DNA of 42,466 nt from Gammaproteobacteria bacterium (GCA_026981935.1 JALSIC010000043.1:1-42466), one strand, 5' to 3'. Numbered from the stretch's first letter, positions 17,319-27,928 are shown. Notes: generated by a model from the sequence alone, not told the origin. Program-made: numbers and translations.

Positions 17319-18560
17319 ATGGAACACGTACTTGCACAGCCGCCGTCAGTGGGAAGCCGCACACATCTGCCTCCCCTGTATCTGAGAAAAGACGAAGAAC
17401 GCCGCCTGCGCGCCGGCCATCTCTGGATCTTCAGCAATGAGATCGATACCGACCGCTCCCCCCTGAAGTCCTTCAGCGCGGGGCAGCAGGTGGAGGTGCG
17501 CAGTCATCGCGACCGGGTGCTGGGCACGGCCTACGTCAACCCCCATACCCTCATCTGTGCCCGCCTGGTGAGCCGCCAGCGTCACCAGCGCCTGGACTAC
17601 GACCTGCTTCTGGCACGCCTGCGCCGCGCGCTGGCCATGCGCCAGCGCCGTTATCCGGGCGCCTGTTACCGGCTGGTCTTTGGGGAGGGAGACTGTCTGC
17701 CGGGCCTTGTGATAGACCGCTTCGGTGATGCCTGCGTGATCCAGATCACCACCGCCGGCATGGAAGCCCTGAAACAGGACATCGTCGCCGCGGTGGAGAC
17801 ACTGCTGCAACCGGCCCACATCATTCTGCGCAACGACACTGCCGTACGCCTGCTGGAGGCGCTGCCCCTCTACGTGGAAACCATCCACGGCAACCCGCCG
17901 GACTGCGTCATGGTGGAGGAAAACGGCGCGCGCTTCTGCTGCAACCCCCTCACCGGCCAGAAGACCGGCTGGTATTATGACCACCGTGACAACCGCGCCC
18001 GCCTCGCCCCCTATGCACGCGGGGCGCGGGTGCTGGACCTGTTCAGCTACAGCGGCGCCTGGGGGGTGCAGGCGGCCCTGGCCGGCGCCTGTGAGGTGCT
18101 GTGCGTGGACGACTCCCGCCAGGCCCTGGAGCAGGCGCTGCAGAACGCCCGGCAAAATGGTGTCGGCGCCAAGGTGAGCATCCTCGATGGCGACGCCTTC
18201 GACGCACTCCGCAACCTGCGCGAGGAACGACAGCGTTTCGACGTGGTCGTCGTGGACCCGCCAGCCTTCATCAAGCGCAAAAAAGACCTCGCCGGCGGAC
18301 TCGATGCCTACCGGCGTCTCAACCAGCTTGCCATGCAGGTGCTCACCGAAGACGGTATCCTGGTATCCGCCTCCTGCTCGTACCATCTCAAGCACGAGGC
18401 CTTCCTGGGCGTGCTGCGCCAGGCAGCCCAGCAGGCCAGCGGCTGTTGCCTGCAGATCCTGGAGCAGGGCCATCAGGGTGCCGATCATCCCGTCCACCCC
18501 GCCATCCCGGAGACGAATTACCTGAAGGCCTTTTTCTGCCGGCCCCTGCCGCCACCCTGA
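17319..18560 (+). CDS. Class I SAM-dependent rRNA methyltransferase (RlmI/RlmK-like)
   Basis: A 413-residue enzyme that would make 5-methylcytosine in 23S rRNA, as RlmI does. Layout: an N-terminal PUA RNA-binding domain (YLRKDEERRLRAGHLWIFSNEI, to about residue 100), a central linker with PGLVIDRFGD and the family stretch GQKTGWYYDHRDNR. Then comes a Rossmann methyltransferase domain with motif I (VLDLFSYSGAWGVQAA), motif IV (VVVDPPAFIKRKKD) and the SASCSYHL motif carrying the probable catalytic cysteine. A GTG three bases earlier is possible, but the AAAGGGA ribosome site fits the ATG at 17319. It is downstream of a long divergent gap and 168 bp upstream of lgt. Confidence 0.9.
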   Translation: MEHVLAQPPSVGSRTHLPPLYLRKDEERRLRAGHLWIFSNEIDTDRSPLKSFSAGQQVEVRSHRDRVLGTAYVNPHTLICARLVSRQRHQRLDYDLLLARLRRALAMRQRRYPGACYRLVFGEGDCLPGLVIDRFGDACVIQITTAGMEALKQDIVAAVETLLQPAHIILRNDTAVRLLEALPLYVETIHGNPPDCVMVEENGARFCCNPLTGQKTGWYYDHRDNRARLAPYARGARVLDLFSYSGAWGVQAALAGACEVLCVDDSRQALEQALQNARQNGVGAKVSILDGDAFDALRNLREERQRFDVVVVDPPAFIKRKKDLAGGLDAYRRLNQLAMQVLTEDGILVSASCSYHLKHEAFLGVLRQAAQQASGCCLQILEQGHQGADHPVHPAIPETNYLKAFFCRPLPPP

Positions 18561-18587
18561 GTCTCTCCGCGGACCCGGCCCCGGAGG

Positions 18588-18682
18588 GAGCGGCCCAGGC
18601 GCCCGGCTCGGCGTTGCGACCCTTGGAAAGGGACAGCCATTCCCTGCGGGACGCGCCTTGATCCGGCACGCCTGGGCCGCTC
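18588..18682. repeat. 95-bp structured element with 14-bp terminal inverted repeats
   Basis: Perfect 14-bp arms GAGCGGCCCAGGCG (18588-18601) and CGCCTGGGCCGCTC (18669-18682) enclose 67 bp with further nested pairing (AGGGA/TCCCT, and GCGACCC against GGGACGC with one mismatch). The whole could fold as one long imperfect hairpin. It begins 28 bp after the stop of the RlmI-like gene. It could be a dispersed palindromic repeat, a small RNA or a long terminator stem; there is no T-run. Confidence 0.8.
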
Positions 18683-18712
18683 TGAAGGTCGCTTTACTAT
18701 CGATTGTCTTAG

Positions 18713-18718
18713 TATACT
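18713..18718 (+). promoter_or_regulatory. Possible -10 element of lgt
   Basis: TATACT (5 of 6 to consensus) ends only 10 bp before the lgt ATG at 18729. The best -35 (CTTTAC/TTTACT near 18692-18698) has a short spacer. If real, transcription would start at or next to the start codon. No ribosome site is visible before lgt. Confidence 0.4.
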
Positions 18719-18728
18719 GGCCGCCGTC

Positions 18729-19553
18729 ATGATCCAATACCCCCAGATCGATCCCGTCGCCATCCAGTTGGGGCCGCTGAAAATCCACTGGTATGGCCTC
18801 ATGTACCTCATCGGCTTCGCCGCCTTGTGGTGGCTGGGCAGCCGTCGCGCCCGCAGCACGCCGGGCTGGAAGGTGGAGGAGATGAGTGATCTGGTGTTCT
18901 ACGGTGCCCTGGGCACCATCCTCGGCGGGCGGCTGGGTTATATCCTGTTCTACGATCTGGAAAGTTACCTCGCCGCTCCCCTGGACATCTTCAAGATCTG
19001 GCAGGGCGGCATGTCCTTCCATGGCGGGCTGCTGGGCGTGCTGGTTGCGCTGGCCCTGTTCGCCCGCAAGCACGGCAAGACCTTTTTCCAGGTCACGGAC
19101 TTCGTGGCGCCCATGGTACCCATCGGCCTGGGAGCGGGCCGCCTGGGCAATTTCATCAACGGCGAGCTGTGGGGGCGCGTGACCGAGCTGCCCTGGGCCA
19201 TGGTGTTCCCCGATCCCCGCGCGGGCGGGCTGCCCCGTCACCCTTCCCAGCTCTACGAGGCCCTGCTGGAGGGACTGGTCCTGTTCATCGTACTCTGGGT
19301 CTATTCGCGCAAGCCACGTCCGGTCATGGCCGTATCGGGGCTTTTTCTCGCGGGATACGGCCTGTTCCGTTTCCTGGTGGAGTTTACCCGCATGCCGGAC
19401 GCACAGCTGGGTTTCATCGCCTTCGGGTGGCTCACCATGGGCCAGCTGCTTTCGGCACCCATGGTGCTGCTGGGCGCGGCCATGATCTGGTGGGCCTACC
19501 GGCGGGCCGGTGACCGACCCCACGGCAAGAATCCCTCCCGGGCACGACCGTGA
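18729..19553 (+). CDS. lgt: Prolipoprotein diacylglyceryl transferase
   Basis: A 274-residue inner-membrane enzyme that attaches diacylglycerol from phosphatidylglycerol to the lipobox cysteine of prolipoproteins. Seven hydrophobic segments are visible. Family landmarks: [12 protein letters not shown] at the N-terminus, [11 protein letters not shown] with His98, and [16 protein letters not shown] with Arg138, Glu146 and Arg150, matching His103/Arg143/Glu151 of the E. coli enzyme at a constant offset. The gene stops 4 bp before thyA, the usual lgt-thyA arrangement of gammaproteobacteria. There is no clear ribosome site and a -10-like TATACT sits very close to the ATG. Confidence 0.97.
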   Translation: MIQYPQIDPVAIQLGPLKIHWYGLMYLIGFAALWWLGSRRARSTPGWKVEEMSDLVFYGALGTILGGRLGYILFYDLESYLAAPLDIFKIWQGGMSFHGGLLGVLVALALFARKHGKTFFQVTDFVAPMVPIGLGAGRLGNFINGELWGRVTELPWAMVFPDPRAGGLPRHPSQLYEALLEGLVLFIVLWVYSRKPRPVMAVSGLFLAGYGLFRFLVEFTRMPDAQLGFIAFGWLTMGQLLSAPMVLLGAAMIWWAYRRAGDRPHGKNPSRARP

Positions 19554-19557
19554 AACC

Positions 19558-20352
19558 ATGAAGCAATATCTCGATCTCCTCTCCCATGTCCTGGAACACG
19601 GTGTGCGCAAGGAGGACCGCACGGGCACCGGCACGTTGAGCATTTTCGGCTACCAGATGCGTTTCGATCTGGCGCGGGGGTTTCCCCTGCTCACCACCAA
19701 GAAACTGCATCTGCGCAGCATCATTCACGAGCTGCTCTGGTTTCTTGCCGGCGACACCAACATCGCCTACCTGAACCGCAACGGCGTCACCATCTGGGAC
19801 GAGTGGGCGGACGAACGCGGGGACCTGGGCCCCATCTACGGACGCCAGTGGCGTGCCTGGCAGGCGGCCGACGGCGAAACGATCGACCAGCTGGCCCGCG
19901 TGGTGGAGGAGATCCGGCACAACCCCCACTCCCGCCGCCTGCTGGTGAGCGCCTGGAACGTGGGTGAACTGGACAGGATGGCACTGCCGCCCTGCCACCT
20001 GCTGTTCCAGTTCTATGTCGCGCAGGGACGGCTCTCCTGCCAGCTCTACCAGCGCAGCGCCGATATTTTTCTCGGCGTGCCCTTCAACATCGCATCCTAT
20101 GCCCTGCTCACGCTCATGGTCGCCCAGGTGACGGGGCTCAAGCCGGGCGAGTTCATCCACACGCTGGGCGATGCCCATCTCTATGCCAACCACCTGGAGC
20201 AGGCGCGCATCCAGTTGCGCCGCAAGCCCTATCCCCTGCCGCGCATGGTGCTGAACCCGCAGGTGAAGTCACTGTTCGATTTCAGGTACGAGGACTTCGC
20301 GCTGAAGGACTATCAGGCGCACCCTCACATCAAGGCACCCGTTGCCGTCTAG
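19558..20352 (+). CDS. thyA: Thymidylate synthase
   Basis: 264 residues, the same length as the E. coli enzyme. It methylates dUMP to dTMP using 5,10-methylene-THF and releases dihydrofolate. Cys146 in [14 protein letters not shown] is the nucleophile; the dUMP phosphate-binding arginine stretch [14 protein letters not shown] and the [18 protein letters not shown] signature are intact. An in-frame upstream start (19510) overlaps lgt; the ATG at 19558 matches the universal MKQYLDLL start. folA, which recycles the dihydrofolate, follows after a 346-bp gap filled by a tandem repeat. Confidence 0.98.
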   Translation: MKQYLDLLSHVLEHGVRKEDRTGTGTLSIFGYQMRFDLARGFPLLTTKKLHLRSIIHELLWFLAGDTNIAYLNRNGVTIWDEWADERGDLGPIYGRQWRAWQAADGETIDQLARVVEEIRHNPHSRRLLVSAWNVGELDRMALPPCHLLFQFYVAQGRLSCQLYQRSADIFLGVPFNIASYALLTLMVAQVTGLKPGEFIHTLGDAHLYANHLEQARIQLRRKPYPLPRMVLNPQVKSLFDFRYEDFALKDYQAHPHIKAPVAV

Positions 20353-20354
20353 CC

Positions 20355-20682
20355 TGTGGGATTTAGGCGGTCGTAGCGAGCATGGTGGGAGAGCGAGCAC
20401 GAATCTTCACGATTGCGAGGCGCAGAGTGGGACTACGAAACGAGAAACCGGGGAACTTCGGGCCGCTCCCCCGCCCGCGCAGCAGATCAGCCTTGAGTCC
20501 GGCAGACTCCCAGGAGTCTGTCGGATTTAGGCGGTCGTAGCGAGCATGGTGGGAGAGCGAGCACGAATCTTCACGATTGCGAGGCGCATAGTGGGGCTAC
20601 GCAACGAGAAATCGGGGAGATTCGGGCCGCCCTCCCACCAGCGCAGTAGATCAGTCCTAAGTCCGGCAGACTCCTAGGGGCC
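20355..20682. repeat. Two tandem copies of a 164-bp structured repeat
   Basis: The thyA-folA gap (20353-20698) is almost entirely two direct copies of a 164-bp unit (about 20355-20518 and 20519-20682) without indels, differing at scattered bases. At the junction a 13-bp-arm hairpin with one mismatch (TCCGGCAGACTCC / GGAGTCTGTCGGA, 20498-20510 and 20513-20525) is formed. Within copy 2, arms pair in nested order: GGTGGGAG (20548-20555) with CTCCCACC (20632-20639), and CGAATCT (20564-20570) with AGATTCG (20618-20624). These pairings are partly lost in copy 1. No coding potential was recognised. It looks like a dispersed, non-coding palindromic element of the ERIC or MITE-like kind. Confidence 0.93.
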
Positions 20683-20698
20683 TCTGCACATCCAGGCC

Positions 20699-21217
20699 AT
20701 GGGCAAAGCGCATCACATCGCCCTCATCGCGGCCGTCGCCCGCAACGGCGTCATCGGCCGCGACAACCGCCTGCCCTGGCACCTCCCGGCCGATCTGCGC
20801 CATTTCCGCAGGCTCACCCTGGGCAAACCCGTGCTCATGGGCCGGCGCACCTTTGAGTCCCTGGGCAAGCCCTTGCCCGGGCGCACCAATATCGTCCTGA
20901 CCCGCGACCCGGATTTCCATGCCCCGGGCTGCATCGTGGTGCACTCCCTGCCCGAGGGCATCGATGCGGCCGGGGAGTGCGAGGAACTCATGGTGATGGG
21001 GGGCGCCGCGCTTTACGAAGCCGCCCTGCCCCTGGCGGACCGGATGTACCTGACGCGCATCCATCATGCCTTCGCAGGGGATACCCGTTTCGCGGCCTAT
21101 GACGAAAAGGAGTGGGTCACAACGGCACGCGAGGACCACGCGCCGGACGAGGACAATCCTTATCCCTACAGCTTCATCACCTTGCACAGGCGCAGCACAC
21201 CACCCGGAGACAGTTGA
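20699..21217 (+). CDS. folA: Dihydrofolate reductase
   Basis: A 172-residue enzyme that reduces dihydrofolate to tetrahydrofolate with NADPH, closing the cycle opened by ThyA. Typical pieces: IALIAAVARNGVIGRDNRLPWHLPADLRHF with the catalytic acid Asp32, the cofactor-binding stretch GKPVLMGRRTFESLGKPLPGR, and MVMGGAALYEAALP. The start at 20699 has only a weak ribosome site (CCAGG). It is separated from thyA by the 164-bp tandem repeat, so it may or may not share a transcript. It converges on the YhcB-like gene. Confidence 0.97.
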   Translation: MGKAHHIALIAAVARNGVIGRDNRLPWHLPADLRHFRRLTLGKPVLMGRRTFESLGKPLPGRTNIVLTRDPDFHAPGCIVVHSLPEGIDAAGECEELMVMGGAALYEAALPLADRMYLTRIHHAFAGDTRFAAYDEKEWVTTAREDHAPDEDNPYPYSFITLHRRSTPPGDS

Positions 21218-21262
21218 CCGCCTGCCCCCGGGTGGCAGCTTGACTTCAGCAACAAGGAAAAA

Positions 21263-22234
21263 TCAGTGCAGGCGCTTCTCGGCGGCCTGTTCCACGCTGC
21301 GTTCCACACTGCTGGCGGCCAGCTTGACGGCCTCCGCCTCTTCTTCGGCCGCGCCATTGCCGCTCTTCTGTTCCGGCTGCTCTGCCGCGGCCGCCTCGGC
21401 AGACTTTTCTTCTTCTTTTTCTTCGGCCCCTGCCACGGCGCTCGTCTCCTCGCCCTCTTTCTGTGCCGCGGCTTCGGCTGCCTCACCGGCCGCCTGTGTC
21501 TCACCTTTGTCTTCGCCTTCTCCTTCCTGGGTGACTGCTGCCGTCGCGGCTGCGGCTTCCGGTGCCGTCTCCGGCGCCTGTTCTCCGGCAGAGGCCTCTT
21601 CCGCCGCCTGCTTTTCGGCTTCACCAGGTTCGGCTGCGGATCCTGCTTCAGATGCAGCCTCTGGTACGGCGGCCTCTGGCGCCGCTTCTTCGGCCTTTAC
21701 TTCCTCGGCGCTTTCCTCTTTTGCTGCTTCTTCCGCAGCTTCTTCTTTTCCGGCTTCCTCACTCCCTGCTGCCTTGCCTTCTTCTGCCGCTACCGCAGCC
21801 GAGGCCGCCACGGCTGCTGCGCCGGCAGCAGCTGCAGTTGCGCCCGCGCCAGCCACTTCAGCAGACCGGGTTTCCTTCGGCCCGGTTTCCTCCTGCGGGG
21901 CGCCACCGGTCTCGGCCTGGCCCTCCACCACGGGTGCCGCAAGGGGTTCCAGCTTGGGCATGGCCGCGAGGACCTGGGCATCCACCGCGCACAACTTCTG
22001 CGCACCTTCCGCGAGGTGCTGGTAGAGCGCCCGGTAATTGGCCGTGATGGAATTGAAGAGTTCCGCCGTCTTGGTGAAGTGCTGGGTGACTTCGTTGCGA
22101 TACTGATTCAGTTCGTCCTGGACGCCCTTGAGTTCTTGTTCCAGTTTCTTGGCGGCGTCGCTGGTGCTGTTGCCGATGAAAAAGCCTCCCGCGATACCGA
22201 TCACGAAGGCGATGAGTATAAAGACCAGTTCCAT
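21263..22234 (-). CDS. YhcB/ZapG-like membrane protein with long Ala/Glu-rich tail
   Basis: 323 residues. The N-terminal part matches YhcB/ZapG (DUF1043): one membrane helix with glycines (residues 3-21, FILIAFVIGIAGGFFIG), then a coiled coil (KKLEQELKGVQDELNQYRNEVTQHF) and the family stretch FTKTAELFNSITANYRALYQHLAEGAQKL (to about residue 83). E. coli YhcB is about 132 residues and takes part in cell division and envelope growth. Here about 220 residues follow that are almost only Ala, Glu, Gly, Ser and Lys, highly acidic and probably disordered or single-helical. The role of the tail is unknown. The gene converges with folA and diverges from pgl. Confidence 0.83.
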   Translation of the reverse strand: MELVFILIAFVIGIAGGFFIGNSTSDAAKKLEQELKGVQDELNQYRNEVTQHFTKTAELFNSITANYRALYQHLAEGAQKLCAVDAQVLAAMPKLEPLAAPVVEGQAETGGAPQEETGPKETRSAEVAGAGATAAAAGAAAVAASAAVAAEEGKAAGSEEAGKEEAAEEAAKEESAEEVKAEEAAPEAAVPEAASEAGSAAEPGEAEKQAAEEASAGEQAPETAPEAAAATAAVTQEGEGEDKGETQAAGEAAEAAAQKEGEETSAVAGAEEKEEEKSAEAAAAEQPEQKSGNGAAEEEAEAVKLAASSVERSVEQAAEKRLH

Positions 22235-22464
22235 ATCCTTTGTCCTCCCCCCGTTCTCATTCTCATATATTCACTGGGACTATGTTGCATGACAAAAAGC
22301 CTGCAGGCAAGCCTTTCACGGCGACGCCGGGCGCCCCACAAAAAACTCCCTAATAATCAAATGCTTGATCAAAATACCGGGCCTGGGGACGCAGATATCG
22401 AAAGAAGGGAAATCGGCCTCCCGCTCTCGCCGCCACCGCCCGGATAGGCTTATTATATAGGTCT

Positions 22465-23226
22465 ATGGCTTCTCCGCCAGTTCATGTCCACCCCGATCCC
22501 GCCACGCTGGCCCGTGCTGCGGCACAACGCTTCGTGAACCTGGCGCGCTCGGCCATCAGCCGGCGGGGGGTCTTTCATGTCGCCCTCGCCGGAGGGAACA
22601 CACCCCGCCGCCTGTACCAGACCCTCGCGGCGCCTCCCTGGCGGGAGGCGGTGGACTGGTCGTGCCTGCAGGTCTTCTTCGGAGATGAACGCGCCGTCGC
22701 GCCGGATCATCCCGACAGTAATTACCGCATGGCGCGTGAAAACCTCCTCGACCACCTTCCCATCCCCGCCACGCATGTTCACCGCATGAAGGGGGAGTCC
22801 CCACACCTGGAGACGGCAGCCACCGAATATGAGGAACTGTTGACGCGCATGCTGCCCGTGGCAGAAGGGGGGGTGCCCTGTTTCGACCTCATTCTGCTCG
22901 GCCTGGGCACCGACGGTCATATTGCCTCCCTCTTTCCCGGCACGCCCGTGCTCGAAATCCACGATCGCTGGGTGGCACCGGTGTATGTGGACAAACTCCG
23001 GTCCTGGCGCCTCACCCTCACCCTGCCCGTGCTGAACCGGGCACGCCATCTCCTGCTGCTGGTTGCGGGTGCTGCCAAGAACGCCATCGTGTGCGATGTC
23101 TTCGCCCGCAGGGAGGACGCGCCGCGCTATCCCGTGGAAAGACTGTCACCCCGCGGGACACTGGAATGGTTCCTCGATGAGGCGGCGGCGGCAAACACCG
23201 GTGCGGAGGGCACCCGCGCTCCATGA
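22465..23226 (+). CDS. pgl: 6-phosphogluconolactonase
   Basis: A 253-residue DevB/Pgl-type hydrolase that opens 6-phosphogluconolactone to 6-phosphogluconate in the oxidative pentose phosphate or Entner-Doudoroff route. Signatures: FHVALAGGNTPRRLYQTLA near the N-terminus, VFFGDERAVAPDHPDSNYRMARENLL, and LILLGLGTDGHIASLFPG with the catalytic histidine of GDGH-type motifs. It overlaps glk by 4 bp, so the two are co-translated. A TATTATATA stretch sits just before the ATG and could place the transcript start next to the start codon; the ribosome site is poor. Confidence 0.95.
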   Translation: MASPPVHVHPDPATLARAAAQRFVNLARSAISRRGVFHVALAGGNTPRRLYQTLAAPPWREAVDWSCLQVFFGDERAVAPDHPDSNYRMARENLLDHLPIPATHVHRMKGESPHLETAATEYEELLTRMLPVAEGGVPCFDLILLGLGTDGHIASLFPGTPVLEIHDRWVAPVYVDKLRSWRLTLTLPVLNRARHLLLLVAGAAKNAIVCDVFARREDAPRYPVERLSPRGTLEWFLDEAAAANTGAEGTRAP

Positions 23227-24233
23227 GCCCTTCCAAAGGCAAGACATTGCTGGCAGGAGACATCGGCGGGACCAAGACCCTGCTGCGCCTGGCGCGGGTG
23301 GAAGGCGACGGTGTGCGGACCCTTTGCCAGCAGCGTTTCGCCAGCGCCGGATTTCCCCGCTTCGACGCGCTGCTGTCCCGTTTTCTCTCGGACTGCGGGG
23401 TTGCCGAGGTCCATACCGCCTGCCTGGCCGTGGCAGGACCGGTGGAGTCGGCGCAGGATCACCAGACGGCGCGGGTGACCAATCTGCCGTGGCGCCTGGA
23501 CAGCGGGGAGTACGCAAGGCGCTTTGCCATCCCCAGGTTTTGTCTCATCAACGATTTTGCGGCGGTGGCCTACGGCATTGATATGCTGGACGAGGAGATG
23601 CTTTGCACCCTGCAGGAAGGCAGACGTCGCCCCGGCGCACCCGTGCTGGTCGCCGGCGCCGGCACCGGTTTCGGCGTGGCTTTGCGCATCACAAGCCGGG
23701 AAGCTGATGAATCTTATGAAAAAATCCTGCCATCAGAGGCCGGCCATGGCGATTTCGCCCCCGCCTCCCCCCTGCTGGCCGAGCTGGCCCGTTTCCTGCG
23801 CGAGAAGCAGGGACGGTGTGCCGTGGAGGACGTGCTGTCCGGCGCCGGCCTGGAGAATATCCACGCCTTTCTTCGCCGGCAGGAGGGCGGACCGATGCCC
23901 GAAGCGAAGCCTGAGACGGCACCGGCCATCAGCGAGGCTGCCCAACACGGCGATCCCCTGGCTTGCCGGACACTGGACCTGTTCTGCGCGGCCTATGGTG
24001 CCACCGTGGGCAATCTGGCCTTGTGCAGCCTGCCTCGCGGCGGTGTCTATATTGCAGGAGGCATCGCCCCCCGTGTCATACGCTTCCTGCAGGCAGGCGA
24101 ATTCATCGCCGCCTTCCGGGACAAGGGCAAGATGTCGGCTCTCATGGAGACCTTCCCGGTGGCGGTGATCATGAATCCGGAAGTCGGCCTGCTGGGAGCC
24201 CAGCGCTGCGCCGAGCGCCTCGTTTCGGGATAG
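23223..24233 (+). CDS. glk: Glucokinase (ROK-independent Glk family)
   Basis: A 336-residue kinase that makes glucose 6-phosphate from glucose and ATP, supplying the pathway that Pgl serves. Family features: LLAGDIGGTKTLLRLARV (ATP phosphate loop), CLAVAGPVE, the sugar-site stretch FCLINDFAAVAYGI, LVAGAGTGFGVA, and EAGHGDFAP with the catalytic glutamate and histidine. The C-terminus has GGVYIAGGIAPR. It starts inside the pgl stop (ATGA overlap). It converges with gyrB; the 46-bp gap holds a 7-bp tandem repeat. Confidence 0.95.
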   Translation: MSPSKGKTLLAGDIGGTKTLLRLARVEGDGVRTLCQQRFASAGFPRFDALLSRFLSDCGVAEVHTACLAVAGPVESAQDHQTARVTNLPWRLDSGEYARRFAIPRFCLINDFAAVAYGIDMLDEEMLCTLQEGRRRPGAPVLVAGAGTGFGVALRITSREADESYEKILPSEAGHGDFAPASPLLAELARFLREKQGRCAVEDVLSGAGLENIHAFLRRQEGGPMPEAKPETAPAISEAAQHGDPLACRTLDLFCAAYGATVGNLALCSLPRGGVYIAGGIAPRVIRFLQAGEFIAAFRDKGKMSALMETFPVAVIMNPEVGLLGAQRCAERLVSG

Positions 24234-24245
24234 AAGAGATACCCT

Positions 24246-24273
24246 TCTGTCCTCTGTCTTCTGTCCTCCGTCC
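24246..24273. repeat. 7-bp tandem repeat between glk and gyrB
   Basis: Four consecutive heptamers (TCTGTCC, TCTGTCT, TCTGTCC, TCCGTCC) followed by a decayed fifth (TCTGAAT). It fills the short convergent gap between the glk and gyrB stop codons. No terminator hairpin is visible there. Confidence 0.93.
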
Positions 24274-24279
24274 TCTGAA

Positions 24280-26745
<2,466 letters not shown>

Positions 26746-26848
26746 TCAATATCGTTGCGGGGCGTTCCGCCTGCCGAGCGTCTCCCCTTATCCGTCGTCA
26801 GCGGTTTCTGAGTCCGGCCATGCATGCCCGACACCCATCGCGCGGCCA

Positions 26849-27928
26849 TTATAACACTTCCCGCACCCGGCCATGTTCCACGTGGAACCTTTTATCTATA
26901 AGGTCGGCGGACTTCGAGGAAAACGGTTCTGTCGCCGTGAGAAAGACCTGCCCTTCCAGTGAACTCAAGCGCCGGAGCAGCAGATCGCGATGTTGGGCAT
27001 CCAGTTCAGCAGCCACATCGTCCACGAGAAGGACACAGGAACGGCCCGTCCGCCGCCTGTAGATGGCAGCTTGCGCAAGATAGAGGGCACAGACGAGCAA
27101 TTTTTGCTGGCCCCGGGAGAGACAGTCACGGACGGGAATGCCATTGCTTCTCAAGACCAGATCCGCCCTGTGAGGTCCGCTGTGGGTATAACCGCGGGCC
27201 AGATCACGTTCCAATTCCCTGGCCAATACCGTCTTCAAAGCCTCCTCCGCAGGCCAGCCCGGGCGATACTCGCACGTAAGTTCAGTCAGCTGTGGGAGAA
27301 GATCCGATGCGTATTCTGTCAGACTGGACATCAGGTCTCTCACGAAATCCCTGCGTTGCAGGTGCAGGGTCACCGCCATATCGTTGAGTTCGCCGTCCCA
27401 GGCCTCGATCTGGGATCTCGCTGCCCCCTTCTGCAGGAGCCGGTTCCTTTGTTTCAAGGCTCGCATAAAGCGATACCAGGCAGGATGAAACGCATGTTCC
27501 ACGTGGAACAACCCCCAATCCAGATACTGTCGGCGTAACCTGGGTCCCTCCCGCAGCAGGCGGTAACTCTCCTGATGGATCACGACAACAGGCAGGTGGG
27601 CCGCAAGTTGTGAAGTCCTGTAGAGCGGTGCCCCCCCTGCGCGCATCTTCAAACGTTTTTTTTGAAAATCCACCCCCAGATGAATGGACACGCCTTCGCC
27701 GGGAACAAGACGTGCGGAGACCACGAACCCTTCCTCTCCGTGACTGACTGCCTGTGAAAGGGTGTGAGTCCGAAACGACTTGCCGCAGGATAGAAGATGG
27801 ATGGCCTCCAGAAGACTGGTCTTGCCGCTTGCATTGACGCCATAAAGGAGGTTCATTCGCGGTCCAGGCTGAATGTTCACCTCATGGAGATTGCGCAAGC
27901 CCTGGATTGCAAGCTGTTCGATGTGCAT
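26849..27928 (-). CDS. recF: DNA replication and repair protein RecF
   Basis: A 359-residue SMC-like ATPase that helps RecO and RecR load RecA at single-strand gaps. Walker A is YGVNASGKTSLLEAIHLLSCGKSFR, the signature region is LSRGQQKLLVCALYLAQA and Walker B is CVLLVDDVAAELD. The position after dnaN and before gyrB is the classical one. Two 16-bp parS-like palindromes lie inside the reading frame, each coding for FHVEH: LFHVEHAFHPAWYRF in the middle and RFHVEHGRV close to the C-terminus. Confidence 0.97.
   Translation of the reverse strand: MHIEQLAIQGLRNLHEVNIQPGPRMNLLYGVNASGKTSLLEAIHLLSCGKSFRTHTLSQAVSHGEEGFVVSARLVPGEGVSIHLGVDFQKKRLKMRAGGAPLYRTSQLAAHLPVVVIHQESYRLLREGPRLRRQYLDWGLFHVEHAFHPAWYRFMRALKQRNRLLQKGAARSQIEAWDGELNDMAVTLHLQRRDFVRDLMSSLTEYASDLLPQLTELTCEYRPGWPAEEALKTVLARELERDLARGYTHSGPHRADLVLRSNGIPVRDCLSRGQQKLLVCALYLAQAAIYRRRTGRSCVLLVDDVAAELDAQHRDLLLRRLSSLEGQVFLTATEPFSSKSADLIDKRFHVEHGRVREVL
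26874..26889. other. parS: parS-like ParB-binding site in recF (site 1)
   Basis: TGTTCCACGTGGAACC, a 14-bp perfect palindrome core (GTTCCACGTGGAAC), matches the parS sequence bound by chromosomal ParB in pseudomonads and close to the general TGTTTCACGTGAAACA consensus. It lies at the 3' end of recF, about 2.4 kb from the proposed oriC. ParB loading here would help origin segregation. Confidence 0.88.
27495..27510. other. parS: parS-like ParB-binding site in recF (site 2)
   Basis: TGTTCCACGTGGAACA, a perfect 16-bp palindrome, lies 621 bp from the first site and also within recF coding sequence. Together the two sites support a ParABS system; parA and parB are not in the window. Confidence 0.9.

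Noticed and set aside
17346-19643. A minus-strand open frame of 765 codons across the RlmI-like gene and lgt
   Set aside because: It runs through two real genes and a structured intergenic repeat, with low-complexity translation and no recognisable family.
20355-20682. CRISPR-like array in the thyA-folA gap
   Set aside because: Only two copies of a 164-bp direct repeat without spacers, and no cas genes.
21290-21310. A further parS site (TGTTCCACG) near 21,290
   Set aside because: Only a half-site; the second half does not match the palindrome.
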